Part shown: piece by piece, positions 54,023-63,230 of the stretch
Numbering within the stretch: the first letter of the stretch is position 1
How the letters are laid out: each line of letters starts with the position of its first letter
Source of the DNA: Rhizobium sp. NLR16a
GTDB lineage: Bacteria; Pseudomonadota; Alphaproteobacteria; Rhizobiales; Rhizobiaceae
Reading direction: 5' to 3'
Length of the DNA stretch: 64,000 bases
Assembly (NCBI RefSeq): GCF_017948245.1
Contig: NZ_CP072866.1
Location: 310,001 to 374,000 of the forward strand
The notes under the pieces: model-generated
The model's input: the letters and a program-made list of their open reading frames with translations, nothing else
The model's database searches: none
Told to the model about the DNA's origin: nothing
Position numbers and translations under genes: made by a program

Positions 54023-55036
54023 TCACTTGACGTTCTTGACGAACTCGGTCGTGTAGGTCTTGGCAAGGTCGATCTGCTTGCCCTTGACGTTCTTGGAGAA
54101 CTCCGAGAGCACGGCAAGCACGGTCTGCGGACCGTCTTCCGGCATCACGCCGTCAGGCGTGAACATGCCCTTGCCCTCGTCGAGAGCCTTGACGTAGCCG
54201 TCCTTGTCGCCGACGTAGAAATCCTTCGGCATCTTGTCGGCGATCTCGGCGGCGGAATGCGTATTGATGTACTTCAGCGTTTTGACGAAGGCGCTGGCAA
54301 GTTTCTGTGCCTCGTCCTTATGTTCCTCGACCCACGAAGTTTCCATGTAGAGCGAGGCAGCCGGGTAGGTTCCGCCGAGTGCCTTGCGGGTCGCTTCGAC
54401 CGTGCGCATGTCGACGAGAACGCTCGCTTCGCCTGTCTTGATCAGGCGCGAGATCGTCGGCTCCGTCGTCATGCCGGCCTGGATCTGATCCTGCTGCATG
54501 GCGGCGATGAAGGTGCCGCCGGCGCCGACCGGAATGGTGACGACGTCGCCGGGCTTCAGGCCCGCCTTGGAGGCCATGAAGAGGGTGAGGAAGTTGGTGG
54601 AGGAGCCGAGACCGGTGACGCCGAGGCTCTTGCCCTTGAAGTCGGCGGGCGACTTGATGTCGGGGTGCTTGCTCGAAACCATCTCGACCTCGCCAGGCGC
54701 CTGGCTGAACTGAACGATGGATTCGACGAACTTGCCCTTGGCCTGCAGGTCCACACAGTGGTCGTAGAAGCCGACGACACCCTGCACGGCGCCTGCCAGA
54801 AGCTGGTTTTCGGCATCGACGCCAGCCGCTTCGTTCAGCAGCTCGACGTCGAGACCTTCGTCCTTGAAGTAGCCCAGGGATTCAGCGAGCTTGGCCGGCA
54901 AATAGATCTGCTTTTCATAGCCGCCGACCATGATGGTGATCTTGTCGGCCGCGTGGGCGGCGCCTGACGTGAACGAGGCTGCGGCGAGAAGCGCGGAAAA
55001 AGCGACGGTGTGAAAAAGGCTGCGTGAAGAACGCAT
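54023..55036 (-). CDS. ABC transporter substrate-binding protein (NMT1/SsuA-like)
   Basis: This 337-residue periplasmic protein has a signal peptide ending near AAHA (about residue 30) and the SsuA/NMT1-like pattern LPAKLAESLGYFKDEGLDVELL, with a ligand-loop stretch LGVTGLGSSTNFLTLF. GGAGGAG lies 7 bases before the ATG at 55036. Gene order is SBP-ATPase-permease. Possible ligands are sulfonates, taurine or thiamine-precursor-like compounds. A GntR regulator gene lies 264 bases upstream on the same strand. Confidence 0.91.
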   Translation of the reverse strand: MRSSRSLFHTVAFSALLAAASFTSGAAHAADKITIMVGGYEKQIYLPAKLAESLGYFKDEGLDVELLNEAAGVDAENQLLAGAVQGVVGFYDHCVDLQAKGKFVESIVQFSQAPGEVEMVSSKHPDIKSPADFKGKSLGVTGLGSSTNFLTLFMASKAGLKPGDVVTIPVGAGGTFIAAMQQDQIQAGMTTEPTISRLIKTGEASVLVDMRTVEATRKALGGTYPAASLYMETSWVEEHKDEAQKLASAFVKTLKYINTHSAAEIADKMPKDFYVGDKDGYVKALDEGKGMFTPDGVMPEDGPQTVLAVLSEFSKNVKGKQIDLAKTYTTEFVKNVK

Positions 55037-55299
55037 TGATATCTCCTCCTGATGGTTTACCCGCATCGTCGTCTCGTCACCTTGACCCGTGTCTCCTCCA
55101 CGATGCTGCCCTTTCCTAAGACGCCGAAGCTTTCAACTAGCTTTCAGCCGCAGACAGGTTAACAGCCCGTCCATCCATCGCGCCGATATGAGCTGCGCAC
55201 GTCCCTTACCATAACGCGGCTGCGCAATCGGCCATTTGCTCGCGGCAGCCGGGATAGCGGTTGGTCTGGTGATGTCTGCTGCAGCGCTCTGCGTTAGCC

Positions 55300-56034
55300 T
55301 CAGCTCGTAAAACTTCGCAGATCCTTCAGCAGGTTGCGATACCTGGCCTGGCTGCCGACCAGATGCTCACGCATGGCGTTGCGGGCCGCCTGATCGTCCC
55401 TGTCGGAGATCGCCACGATGATCGCTTCATGTTCCCGGTGAATGAGCTTGCGGTAGGCGGTCTGTTCGGCCGCCCTTGTTTCCGGAACGACCCTCGATTG
55501 CGGGATGATCGCCGAGCCTTGAGACTCCAGGAAGTGCTTGAACAGCGGATTGTTCGTCGCCTCGGCGATCGCGACATGGAGTTCCAGATCCGCCTCGCGG
55601 ATGGACTGATCGGTCTCGATGCAGTGGAGGATTTTCCGATGGCATTCGAAGATCGCTTCCTCCTGCGCCGGCGAGCGGCGCAGCGCGGCGAGCCCCGCCG
55701 CCTCGATTTCGACAGGTGTGCGGATCTCCAGCACTTCCAGATCGGAGGCGACGCGGGCCTTGTCGACTTTCCGGCCCGACAGCGCCGCGTCGGGGCTGAT
55801 CACGAAGATGCCCGCGCCCTGGCGCACCTCGACCAGCCCGTCGGAGCGAAGGGCTGCCACGGCTTCGCGCACCACGGTCCGGCTGACGCTGTGCGTCTCG
55901 GTCAGTTCATGCTCGCTCGGAAGCTTGTCGCCGGCGGCGTACTGGCCGCTGAGGATCGCTTGCCGCAGGCTTTCGCCAACCTGTGAGACCAGAGACCCCG
56001 AGCCCCTGCTGCGATCCTTCCCCTGCATAGCCAC
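55300..56034 (-). CDS. GntR/FadR-family transcriptional regulator
   Basis: This is a 244-residue regulator. The winged helix (about 15-75) has GDKLPSEHELTETHSVSRTVVREAVAALRSDGLVEVRQGAGIFV, and the FCD effector domain follows (about 100-235; metal-binding His likely in DLELHVAIAEATNN). It lies upstream of the SsuABC-like operon in the same direction and probably regulates it. Confidence 0.92.
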   Translation of the reverse strand: MAMQGKDRSRGSGSLVSQVGESLRQAILSGQYAAGDKLPSEHELTETHSVSRTVVREAVAALRSDGLVEVRQGAGIFVISPDAALSGRKVDKARVASDLEVLEIRTPVEIEAAGLAALRRSPAQEEAIFECHRKILHCIETDQSIREADLELHVAIAEATNNPLFKHFLESQGSAIIPQSRVVPETRAAEQTAYRKLIHREHEAIIVAISDRDDQAARNAMREHLVGSQARYRNLLKDLRSFTS

Positions 56035-56100
56035 GCCTCGATCCCCGCATCGGCTTCGATCCCGCCGGCCAGGGCCGCGACATCCCGAAATTACGATTCA

Positions 56101-56114
56101 TCACACATGTATGA
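56101..56114. promoter_or_regulatory. candidate GntR/FadR operator
   Basis: TCACACATGTATGA is a 14-base palindrome with one mismatched pair, centred on ACATGT, about 67 bases before the GntR gene start. FadR-type regulators often bind such short AT-rich palindromes next to their own gene. The match is suggestive only. Confidence 0.4.
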
Positions 56115-56300
56115 CAAATCTTGTGATCTTTCAATGGACGCACAATTGTGGGTGCTTGCCGATTTTGGCGGTAGGGTGCCCCGTTGCATATGATCTGAGT
56201 TATTCGCTATGATTGCGATGGTCGATAAGAGAGCTGCGATGGGAACCAGAATCCCGGCTGAACAGGTTTCGCTTCCGCCTGTGCAGGAAAGCGCCGCAGT

Positions 56301-56423
56301 TTGACTCTTGAAGCACTGGTTGATGTGGACGAGGGCAAGACTGTCGATCACGGGTTGATGCAAGCATGGGCTGATAGCCTCGATGATGATCGGCCTCTTC
56401 CCTGGCCTCGCAAGGAAGTTTAG
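56301..56423 (+). pseudogene. truncated small protein, possibly antitoxin
   Basis: This rightward frame reads LTLEALVDVDEGKTVDHGLM, then QAWADSLDDDRPLPWPRKEV and a stop at 56423. This resembles the C-terminal half of small addiction-module antitoxins. There is a stop 39 bases upstream and no proper start, so the N-terminal DNA-binding part is missing. No toxin gene follows. Confidence 0.4.
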
Positions 56424-56432
56424 GCCAGCGCC

Positions 56433-57440
56433 TTATAGCCGCTTTGTCGACTCCCCACGCACGAATCTCGGCGTCAGGATGAAATCCTGCGGCGGCTCGG
56501 CGGCGGCCTCGGGGCTTGCGATCCTGGCCAACAGGCGCTGTGCAGCCAGTTCCCCGAGCTTCTGCGCATCCTGCACGACCATGGTGATGCGCGGCGTGAT
56601 GACGTTGCTCCAGGGCACGTCGTCGACCATTGCCAGCGATACGTCGTCGGGACAGCGAAAGCCCATCTCCTGCATCACTTGCAAGGTTGCCAGCCCCATC
56701 ATGTTGTTGGCGCCGATGATCGCGGTCGGGCGATCGCGGCGGGTGAGCAGGCGCATCGCCTGCGTGTGGCCGCCGCTCCTGGTATAGCCGCCCTCGACCA
56801 CCAGTGAAGGATCGACGTCGACGCCGGCGCCCGCCATCGTATCCATGAAGCCCTTCAGGCGTTCGTCGGCGGTGTGCAGGCCGCTCGGGCCGGAGATGAA
56901 GGCAATGCGCCGGTGGCCGAGCTGCAGCAGGTGCTCGGTCAGGATCGTCGTCGTCAGCGGATTGTCGGAGCCGACGAAATCGCGTTCGGCGCCCTCCACC
57001 TTCTGGTCGAACATGACGATCGGCGTCTTGAACTCGCGCAGGAAGCTTGCGTATTCCTCGCCGCGCCCGTTTGCCGCCAAAGCGATGCCGGCGATCTTCT
57101 GCGCCTGCAGCCGCTCCAAGAGCGCCCGTTCGAGATCGGCCCTGCCGGAGGAGTCGGCGATCAGCACGAAATAGCCGTGGTCGAGCGCCTGGTGCTCGAT
57201 CTCGCGGCGGATGTCGCCGAAGAACATGTTGCCGAGATTGGCCGACACGAAGCCGATCAGCGAACTGCGCCCGCGCGCCAGCGTCTGGGCCACCGGATCG
57301 ATGCGGTAGCCGGTCGATTGTATCGCCTGCCGGATGCGGTCGAGCGTCTCGGCGCCGACCCGCTTCGGGCTGTTGAGCGCGAGCGAGACGGTCGAGATCG
57401 AAACCCCCGCCAGGCGCGCGACATCTCGTATGGTCGTCAT
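56433..57440 (-). CDS. LacI-family regulator of the fucosidase locus
   Basis: This is a 335-residue LacI regulator: TTIRDVARLAGVSISTVSLALNSPKRVGAETLDRI (helix-turn-helix), hinge DPVAQTLARGRSS, then the sugar-binding effector domain. It is divergent from the alpha-L-fucosidase gene. Two copies of a GAACCGGTTC palindrome in the shared region, one just before its own start, are likely its operators. The effector is likely L-fucose or a fucoside. Confidence 0.92.
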   Translation of the reverse strand: MTTIRDVARLAGVSISTVSLALNSPKRVGAETLDRIRQAIQSTGYRIDPVAQTLARGRSSLIGFVSANLGNMFFGDIRREIEHQALDHGYFVLIADSSGRADLERALLERLQAQKIAGIALAANGRGEEYASFLREFKTPIVMFDQKVEGAERDFVGSDNPLTTTILTEHLLQLGHRRIAFISGPSGLHTADERLKGFMDTMAGAGVDVDPSLVVEGGYTRSGGHTQAMRLLTRRDRPTAIIGANNMMGLATLQVMQEMGFRCPDDVSLAMVDDVPWSNVITPRITMVVQDAQKLGELAAQRLLARIASPEAAAEPPQDFILTPRFVRGESTKRL

Positions 57441-57446
57441 GGTTAT

Positions 57447-57458
57447 CGAACCGGTTCT
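57447..57458. promoter_or_regulatory. LacI-family operator 1 (GAACCGGTTC)
   Basis: CGAACCGGTTCT contains the perfect palindrome GAACCGGTTC, 7 bases upstream of the LacI start codon, in the position for autoregulation. An identical core lies 151 bases away at the fucosidase side. Confidence 0.8.
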
Positions 57459-57561
57459 AAAGCTTTCTTTTGTCAGATTTTATCCGCCGTTGCAACAGAA
57501 CTTGGCGAAATGCATACCTCTGAGCCAGATATTTCGGAGTTTGCGAATTGTGAATTTCGGC

Positions 57562-57590
57562 TTGACATGCGCTGGATCCAGGACGATGTT
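57562..57590 (+). promoter_or_regulatory. candidate promoter of the fucosidase operon
   Basis: TTGACA at 57562-57567, 17 bases, then GATGTT. The -35 box is perfect and the -10 is weak. Initiation would fall near 57597, directly at the second operator. Confidence 0.5.
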
Positions 57591-57597
57591 CAATCAC

Positions 57598-57609
57598 CGA
57601 ACCGGTTCG
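57598..57609. promoter_or_regulatory. LacI-family operator 2 (CGAACCGGTTCG)
   Basis: CGAACCGGTTCG is a perfect 12-base palindrome over the likely transcription start of the fucosidase operon and 38 bases before its GTG start, an ideal place for repression. Confidence 0.82.
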
Positions 57610-57647
57610 ACATGAGGTGGGGCCGGAAAACAGGGAGGAGAAAACCT

Positions 57648-58967
57648 GTGACGAGTTCGGAGCGCCAGCCTGAAAATTCGGTGTCGGGAGCGGGTAAGCA
57701 CGCCTGGTTCAGCCATGATCGTCTTGGCATGTTCATCCATTGGGGTCTCTATGCCCTCGGAGCGCGGCATGAGTGGCTGAAGAACCGAGAAGAGCTGACT
57801 GACCACCATTACCAGCGCTATTTCGATAATTTCGATCCCGATCTTTACGATCCGAAGGAATGGGCGCGCCGCGCGCGTCTTGCCGGCATGAAATATGTCG
57901 TGGTTACGACCAAGCATCATGAGGGCTTCTGCCTCTGGGACAGCAAGGTGACCGACTACAAGGCGCCGAACACGCCTTGCGGCAGGGACCTGCTGACGCC
58001 GCTGGTCGAGGCCTTCCGCGCCGAGGGACTGAAGATCGGCTTCTATTACTCGCTGCTCGACTGGCACCATCCCGATTTCCCGATCGACGTCCACCACCCC
58101 TTGCGCAATCATCCGGAAGTCGAGGCGCTGAATGCCGGCCGCAACATCGTCAATTACGCCGCCTATATGCGCGAACAGGTGCGCGAGCTTCTGACCGGCT
58201 TCGGCCGCATCGACATCATCTGGTTCGATTTCAGCTATCCCCGCCGTGAATATCGCGGCCTGCCCGGCAAGGGGCGCGCAGACTGGGAGAGCGAACGGCT
58301 GCTGGAGCTGGTGCGCGAGCTGCAACCCGAAATTATCGTCAACAACCGCCTCGATCTGCCGTCGGGCAAGCTGCCCGACATCACGACGCCGGAGCAATAT
58401 ACGCCGCGCGTGGCGCCGGCTCTTGCGAGTCAGGGCGTGCTCTGGGAAGCCTGCCACACCTTCAGCGGTTCCTGGGGCTATCATCGCGACGAGGACAGCT
58501 GGAAGAGCCCGGAACAGATCATCCAGCTGCTCATCGATTCCGTCGCGCTCGGCGGCAACCTGCTGATGAATGTCGGCCCGACCGGCCGCGGCACGTTCGA
58601 TGCCCGCGCCATCGCCGCACTCGAGGTCTACCAGAACTGGATGGCGGTCAATGCCCGGTCGATCTACGGAGCCGGTCCGTCCCAATTTCCGGTGCCGGCC
58701 GGCTGCCGCTACACCCAGCGCGGCAACCGCCTCTACCTGCATGTCTACAACTGGCCTTACCGCCACATCCATATCGAAGGTCTCGCCGACAGGATCGCAT
58801 ATGCGCAATTCCTGCACGACGCCAGCGAGGTGCGCTGGCTCAGCCACACCAGGGATGTGGATTCCAATATCGGCGTGATGGTGCCGGAAGGCATGATCAC
58901 GCTCGAACTGCCGGTGCGGCGACCCGACGTTACCGTCCCGGTGATCGAGATCGTCCTCAAGGCGTAG
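57648..58967 (+). CDS. alpha-L-fucosidase (GH29)
   Basis: This is a 439-residue glycosidase. RLGMFIHWGLYALGARHEW and KYVVVTTKHHEGFCLWDS are GH29 substrate-site blocks, and DIIWFDFSYPRR holds the probable nucleophile (Asp194). There is no signal peptide, so it acts in the cytoplasm on imported fucosides. The GTG at 57648 follows GGAGGA by 8 bases; an ATG at 57612 is too close to the expected transcript start. It leads the operon with an ABC importer that would deliver fucosylated oligosaccharides. Confidence 0.9.
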   Translation: MTSSERQPENSVSGAGKHAWFSHDRLGMFIHWGLYALGARHEWLKNREELTDHHYQRYFDNFDPDLYDPKEWARRARLAGMKYVVVTTKHHEGFCLWDSKVTDYKAPNTPCGRDLLTPLVEAFRAEGLKIGFYYSLLDWHHPDFPIDVHHPLRNHPEVEALNAGRNIVNYAAYMREQVRELLTGFGRIDIIWFDFSYPRREYRGLPGKGRADWESERLLELVRELQPEIIVNNRLDLPSGKLPDITTPEQYTPRVAPALASQGVLWEACHTFSGSWGYHRDEDSWKSPEQIIQLLIDSVALGGNLLMNVGPTGRGTFDARAIAALEVYQNWMAVNARSIYGAGPSQFPVPAGCRYTQRGNRLYLHVYNWPYRHIHIEGLADRIAYAQFLHDASEVRWLSHTRDVDSNIGVMVPEGMITLELPVRRPDVTVPVIEIVLKA

Positions 58968-59013
58968 TCGATCGCACTTGCGTGTTCATTGCGTCATGGA
59001 GGAGGAGAAACCC

Positions 59014-60234
59014 ATGAAGGTTCTGAAAAAAACGCTTTTGCTTGCCGCAATTAGCGGCAGCCTCTTTGCCACAGCCGCCTCGGCCGAGCAGATCAACCTG
59101 ACCTGGCAGATGTGGACCGGCTCCGATGCCGATACCAAAGGCTGGCAGCACCTGGCCGACATGGTGAACGCCAAATATCCCGATATCAAGGTGACGCTGA
59201 CGACGACGGGCTGGGTCGACTACTGGACGCGGCTGCCGGTGCTGGCGGCGTCGGGGCAGCTCGCCGACATCGTGTCCATGCAGTCGCTGCGCATGCCGAA
59301 TTTCTATTCGCTGCTCGAGCCGCTGAACGACCGAATCGCGGCCGACAAATTCGACGTCGGGGCCTTCACCCCCTCGATCATCGGCGGCATGTCCGTCGAC
59401 AAGCAGCTCTACGGCCTGCCCTATGACGTCGGTCCGTGGGTCATCTACTATAACCAGGACGCGCTCCAAGCCGCCGGTATTCATTTACCGAAGCCGGGCT
59501 GGACGCTTGCCGAGTTTACCGATGCCGCCAAGAAGCTGACGAAGGACGGAAAGTACGGCTTCGGCATCACCCCGCAGAACTATTCGGTCCTGGCCTCGGC
59601 CTGGGGCGATAGATACGTCAACGATGCCGGTGAGCTCGACCTCACCAATCGGAGCGCCATTGCCGCTGCCGAGAGGGTGATCGGCTTTGCCGCCAAGGAC
59701 AAGGTCGCGCCGCTGGTGCCGTCGAGTGCCGATGCCGGCACGGTCATCCAGGGCCGCTTCTATTCTGGCAATGTCGCCATGTATATCGACGGTCCGTGGT
59801 CAATCATCGGCATGAAGGACAAGGTCAAGTTCAAGGTTGGTTCCACCACCCTGCCGCGCGCAGACGGAGAGCTTACGGCCGTCACTGCGGGCTCCGGTTT
59901 TGGCATTGCCAGGACGAGCAAGAACAAGGACGCGGCCTGGAAGGCGATCCAGGTGCTGACCAGCCCTGAGGCGCTGCAGTACCTCGCCGAACAGGGCCGG
60001 GCGCTGCCGGCGCGTACGGCCTCGCAATCCTCCTGGTACAAGGTGGCGGCCAAGGACATCACCAATGGCGGCGAGGCGCTCGATTATTCGCTAGCGCATT
60101 CGGTGCCCTATGCGATCACGAACAACTGGGCGGCCGTGGAAAATCTCTTCAACCAGTATTTCCCGCCCGCCTTCGGCGGTAGCGCCGACGCCAAGCAGAC
60201 GATGGAGTCCATCCAGAGCCTCGCGCAGCAATAG
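59014..60234 (+). CDS. ABC sugar-binding protein (CUT1, SBP_bac_1)
   Basis: This 406-residue periplasmic protein has a signal peptide ending at ASA (about residue 24). LTWQMWTGSDADTKGW and GRFYSGNVAMYIDGPWSI are typical of cluster D oligosaccharide-binding proteins. GGAGGAGGAG is just before the ATG. It follows the fucosidase gene by 46 bases and probably binds a fucosyl oligosaccharide. Confidence 0.92.
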   Translation: MKVLKKTLLLAAISGSLFATAASAEQINLTWQMWTGSDADTKGWQHLADMVNAKYPDIKVTLTTTGWVDYWTRLPVLAASGQLADIVSMQSLRMPNFYSLLEPLNDRIAADKFDVGAFTPSIIGGMSVDKQLYGLPYDVGPWVIYYNQDALQAAGIHLPKPGWTLAEFTDAAKKLTKDGKYGFGITPQNYSVLASAWGDRYVNDAGELDLTNRSAIAAAERVIGFAAKDKVAPLVPSSADAGTVIQGRFYSGNVAMYIDGPWSIIGMKDKVKFKVGSTTLPRADGELTAVTAGSGFGIARTSKNKDAAWKAIQVLTSPEALQYLAEQGRALPARTASQSSWYKVAAKDITNGGEALDYSLAHSVPYAITNNWAAVENLFNQYFPPAFGGSADAKQTMESIQSLAQQ

Positions 60235-60286
60235 AGCGTGCCGTGCTAGAGCGCGGCGGCGGGAGCTGCCGCGCATGGAGGAAGAG

Positions 60287-61213
60287 ATGTCGGAAAGCGC
60301 CGTTGCCGAAATTGCCCTGCAGCCCGGTCATCCCAGGCACTTCTTGAAACTCGAGACGCAGACGGCCATGCTGTTCCTGCTGCCGAGTTTCCTCGGCTTC
60401 ATGATCTTCATGGCCCTGCCGATCGCCGCGTCGCTGGCGCTCTCCTTCACCAACTGGCAGCTGATCTCGACGCCATCCTTCGTCGGCTTGCAGAATTACA
60501 TCAAGCTCTTCACCGTCGATCCAGCCCTCTACACCATATTGCGCAATACGCTGTTCTTCGCCGTCGAGTATCTGGCTGTGAATATCATCGTTTCGCTGAC
60601 GCTCGCGGTCTGGATATCGAGCCTGAAGCGCGGCAAGGCGATCTTTCGGGTGATCTTCTTTCTGCCGACCTTTACTCCGACGATCGCAGCCTCTGTGGTG
60701 TGGCTGCTGATCTTCACGCCGGACGGGCTCGCCGACAGCGTCATCCGTTCGCTCGGCCTCGGCCTGCCGAACTTCCTGCTGAGTTCGAGCTGGGCCATGC
60801 AGGCGGTCGTGCTCGTCACGCTATGGGCCAATGTCGGCTACAACGTCGTGATGTTCAACGCCGCGCTCGACCTGGTGCCGAAGCATTATCTCGAAGCGGC
60901 GATGATCGACGGCGCCGGTCCCTGGCGGCGCTTCTGGCGCATCCGCCTGCCGCTGATCTCGCCGACGGTCTTCTTCGCCACGGTCATGACGGCCATCACC
61001 TCGCTGCAGGTCTTTGACGAGATCTTTGCGATGACGCGTGGCGGCCCGGGCTCGGCGACGGCCACCCTCGGCTTCGCCATCTACCAGAAGGGCTTCACCA
61101 ATTTCCAGATGGGTTACGCCTCGGCGCTCGCCTGGGTGATGTTCGTCATGATCATGGCGCTCACCATCCTGCAGTTCCACATGCAGCGCAAATGGGTGCA
61201 TTATGACGACTGA
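60287..61213 (+). CDS. ABC sugar transporter permease (MalF type)
   Basis: This is a 308-residue inner-membrane protein: the membrane segment AMLFLLPSFLGFMIFMALPIAA, then FRVIFFLPTFTPTIAASVVW and the coupling loop EAAMIDGAGPWRRFWRIRLPLISP. The ATG at 60287 has GGAGG 5 bases upstream. Its stop overlaps the next permease start by 11 bases. With that protein it forms the importer channel. Confidence 0.93.
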   Translation: MSESAVAEIALQPGHPRHFLKLETQTAMLFLLPSFLGFMIFMALPIAASLALSFTNWQLISTPSFVGLQNYIKLFTVDPALYTILRNTLFFAVEYLAVNIIVSLTLAVWISSLKRGKAIFRVIFFLPTFTPTIAASVVWLLIFTPDGLADSVIRSLGLGLPNFLLSSSWAMQAVVLVTLWANVGYNVVMFNAALDLVPKHYLEAAMIDGAGPWRRFWRIRLPLISPTVFFATVMTAITSLQVFDEIFAMTRGGPGSATATLGFAIYQKGFTNFQMGYASALAWVMFVMIMALTILQFHMQRKWVHYDD

Positions 61214-62087
61214 CCCGGCCTCGCGGTATCCGCATTCCCAGTCCCGGAACCGGCATCGCATCCTGCGGCGGATCGGCAGCTTCGTCAGCTACGCAGGACT
61301 GTCGCTGATCGCGCTGCTCTTTCTCTTTCCCTTCTTCTGGATGGTGTCGAATGCAGTGCGTTCCAACACCGAAGTGCTGGCCGTGCCGGTCCGTATCCTG
61401 CCCGAGGAATATCAGTGGGGTAATTTCATCGAGGCGCTGGTGTCGTTGCCCTTCGGCACCTTCCTGCTGAACTCCTTCGTCGTTGCCTGCGGCGTGACCG
61501 TGATCGTCATCGTGGTCTCCTGCCTGTCGGCCTACGCTTTCGCCCGCCTGAGGTTCCCCGGCCGTGAAGGGCTGCTGCTCACCTATCTCAGCACGCTGAT
61601 GATCCCGCAGGTGATGCTGGTCATCCCGCTCTTCCTTCTGGTCAGCAAGCTCGGCTGGATCAACACCTATCACGGCATGATCCTGCCGGTCGCATTCTCC
61701 TCTTTCGGCACCTTCTTGCTGCGGCAGTTCATTCTCGGCATTCCCAAGGACCTCGATGAGGCGGCGATGATGGACGGGGCTTCGCGCCTGCGCATCCTGG
61801 TCAGGGTCATCGTTCCGCTCGCCATGCCGGCGATCGGCCTGCTGTCGCTCTTTACCTTCATCGCGCAGTGGAAGAGTTTCCTCTGGCCGCTGATCGCCAC
61901 CAGTGGGCTCGAAAAGGCCACGTTGCCGCTCGGGCTCACCTTGTTCCAGACGCAGCAGGGCACCGCCTGGAACTACATTATGGCGGGCGCCACCATCTCC
62001 ATGGTGCCTGGGGTAATCCTCGCCATCGTGCTGCAGAGAGTAATCTACAAGGGCATCAGCGTCGGCTCCGGATTCGGCGGAAGATAA
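61203..62087 (+). CDS. ABC sugar transporter permease (MalG type)
   Basis: This 294-residue permease begins SFVSYAGLSLIALLFLFPFFWMVSNAVR, and its coupling loop is DEAAMMDGASRLRILVRVIVPLAMPAI. It pairs with the MalF-type protein. No ATPase gene follows in the window, so a shared ATPase (as with MsmX or UgpC-like subunits) must energise it unless one lies elsewhere. Confidence 0.93.
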   Translation: MTTDPASRYPHSQSRNRHRILRRIGSFVSYAGLSLIALLFLFPFFWMVSNAVRSNTEVLAVPVRILPEEYQWGNFIEALVSLPFGTFLLNSFVVACGVTVIVIVVSCLSAYAFARLRFPGREGLLLTYLSTLMIPQVMLVIPLFLLVSKLGWINTYHGMILPVAFSSFGTFLLRQFILGIPKDLDEAAMMDGASRLRILVRVIVPLAMPAIGLLSLFTFIAQWKSFLWPLIATSGLEKATLPLGLTLFQTQQGTAWNYIMAGATISMVPGVILAIVLQRVIYKGISVGSGFGGR

Positions 62088-62284
62088 CGTCAATGAAACA
62101 AAGACTTGAGGCATCAGTTCCGAATTTGCCGCAGCGCCTCTCAAGTCCACGTGACCGGAGCCGAAGAAGGGGCTGCCGCCACGGCATCAAGTCCCCCGCC
62201 GATACTTCCAGCTCCGGCGCGAAAAGTAAAATTTAACCAAAATTTGAAATAACGCGCTTCTATCCGAATTGCGCAGGGGAATTT

Positions 62285-63214
62285 ATGAAAACGGCCACGC
62301 TTGTATCCATCGCCTTGGCGATGTCGGTCTCTGTTGCCAATGCTCAGACGATCGGCGTTTCGATGTCCGATCTCGACAAATTCAGGACAGCGCTTCTCAA
62401 TGGCGTCGTCACGCACGGGCAGATGGTCTCCGGCCTCAAGCTGGTTACCGAGAACGCCAAGGGCGACAACGAGCTGCAGAAGAAGCAGGTCCAGAAGCTC
62501 ATCGCCGACAAGGTCGACGCCATCATCCTGGCGGTTTCGGATGGCGATCTCGGGCCGCAGATGACCAAGATGGCGGCGGATGCGGGCATTCCGCTTGTTT
62601 ACATCAACAACGTTCCTTCCAACCTGCTCGATCTTCCTGAAAATCAGGTCGTGGTCGCCTCCAACGAAAAGGAATCGGGGACGCTGGAGACGAAGCAGGT
62701 TTGCGCGCTGCTCAAGGGTAAGGGCCGCGTCGTCGTATTGATGGGCGAGCCTTTCCACGCGGCCGCCCGCGCCCGCACCCAGGATATATCGGATGTCATC
62801 GCCACGCCGGAATGCAAGGGCCTGGAGATCGTCGAGCGGCAGGCCGCCTACTGGTCGCGCGATTATGCCGACCAGCAGATGCAGGAGTGGCTTGCGGCCG
62901 GCGTCAAGTTCGACGCCGTTATCGCCAACAATGACGAGATGGCGCTCGGCGCGATCCGCGCCATGAAGAAGGCCGGCATGCCGATGAAAGATGTCGTCGT
63001 CGCCGGCGTCGACGCGACCGACGATGCGCTTGCCGCAATGGTGGCCGGCGATCTCGACGTCACCATTCTCCAGAGCGCCGTCGGGCAGGGCGCGGCCGCA
63101 GTCGACGCTGCCGTGAAGCTCGTCAACAAGGAGAAGGTGTCGCGCGAAAACAACGTTCCCTTTGAACTCGTGACGTCTGAGAACCTTTCCAAATACCTGC
63201 CGAAGAGCCAGTGA
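62285..63214 (+). CDS. periplasmic sugar-binding protein (ribose/RbsB-like), chemoreceptor partner
   Basis: This 309-residue protein has a signal peptide cleaved near ANA (residue 20) and the type I periplasmic fold: IGVSMSDLDKFRTALLNGVV, KVDAIILAVSDGDLGPQM, AVIANNDEMALGAIRAMK and VAGVDATDDAL. No permease or ATPase gene follows. The next gene starts 16 bases later and is a chemoreceptor, so this protein probably serves sensing and presents its ligand to that receptor. Confidence 0.92.
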   Translation: MKTATLVSIALAMSVSVANAQTIGVSMSDLDKFRTALLNGVVTHGQMVSGLKLVTENAKGDNELQKKQVQKLIADKVDAIILAVSDGDLGPQMTKMAADAGIPLVYINNVPSNLLDLPENQVVVASNEKESGTLETKQVCALLKGKGRVVVLMGEPFHAAARARTQDISDVIATPECKGLEIVERQAAYWSRDYADQQMQEWLAAGVKFDAVIANNDEMALGAIRAMKKAGMPMKDVVVAGVDATDDALAAMVAGDLDVTILQSAVGQGAAAVDAAVKLVNKEKVSRENNVPFELVTSENLSKYLPKSQ

Positions 63215-63230
63215 GCATAAGAGGCCTATA

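Larger units (their letters stand above)
56035..56432. other. intergenic region with operator and small gene remnant
   Basis: This 398-base region between the GntR and LacI genes holds a palindrome near 56101-56114 and a short rightward gene remnant (56301-56423). AT content rises near 56100-56160. I see no insertion sequence. Confidence 0.5.

Noticed and set aside
56874..57647. A long N-terminal extension of the fucosidase frame back to 56874
   Set aside because: It would run antisense to the LacI gene and through the promoter and operators. The GTG at 57648 has a good ribosome site and leaves the usual GH29 start.
57594..58847. A 417-residue minus-strand open frame over the fucosidase gene
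   Set aside because: The plus strand encodes a clear GH29 enzyme. The antisense product is low-complexity with no motifs.
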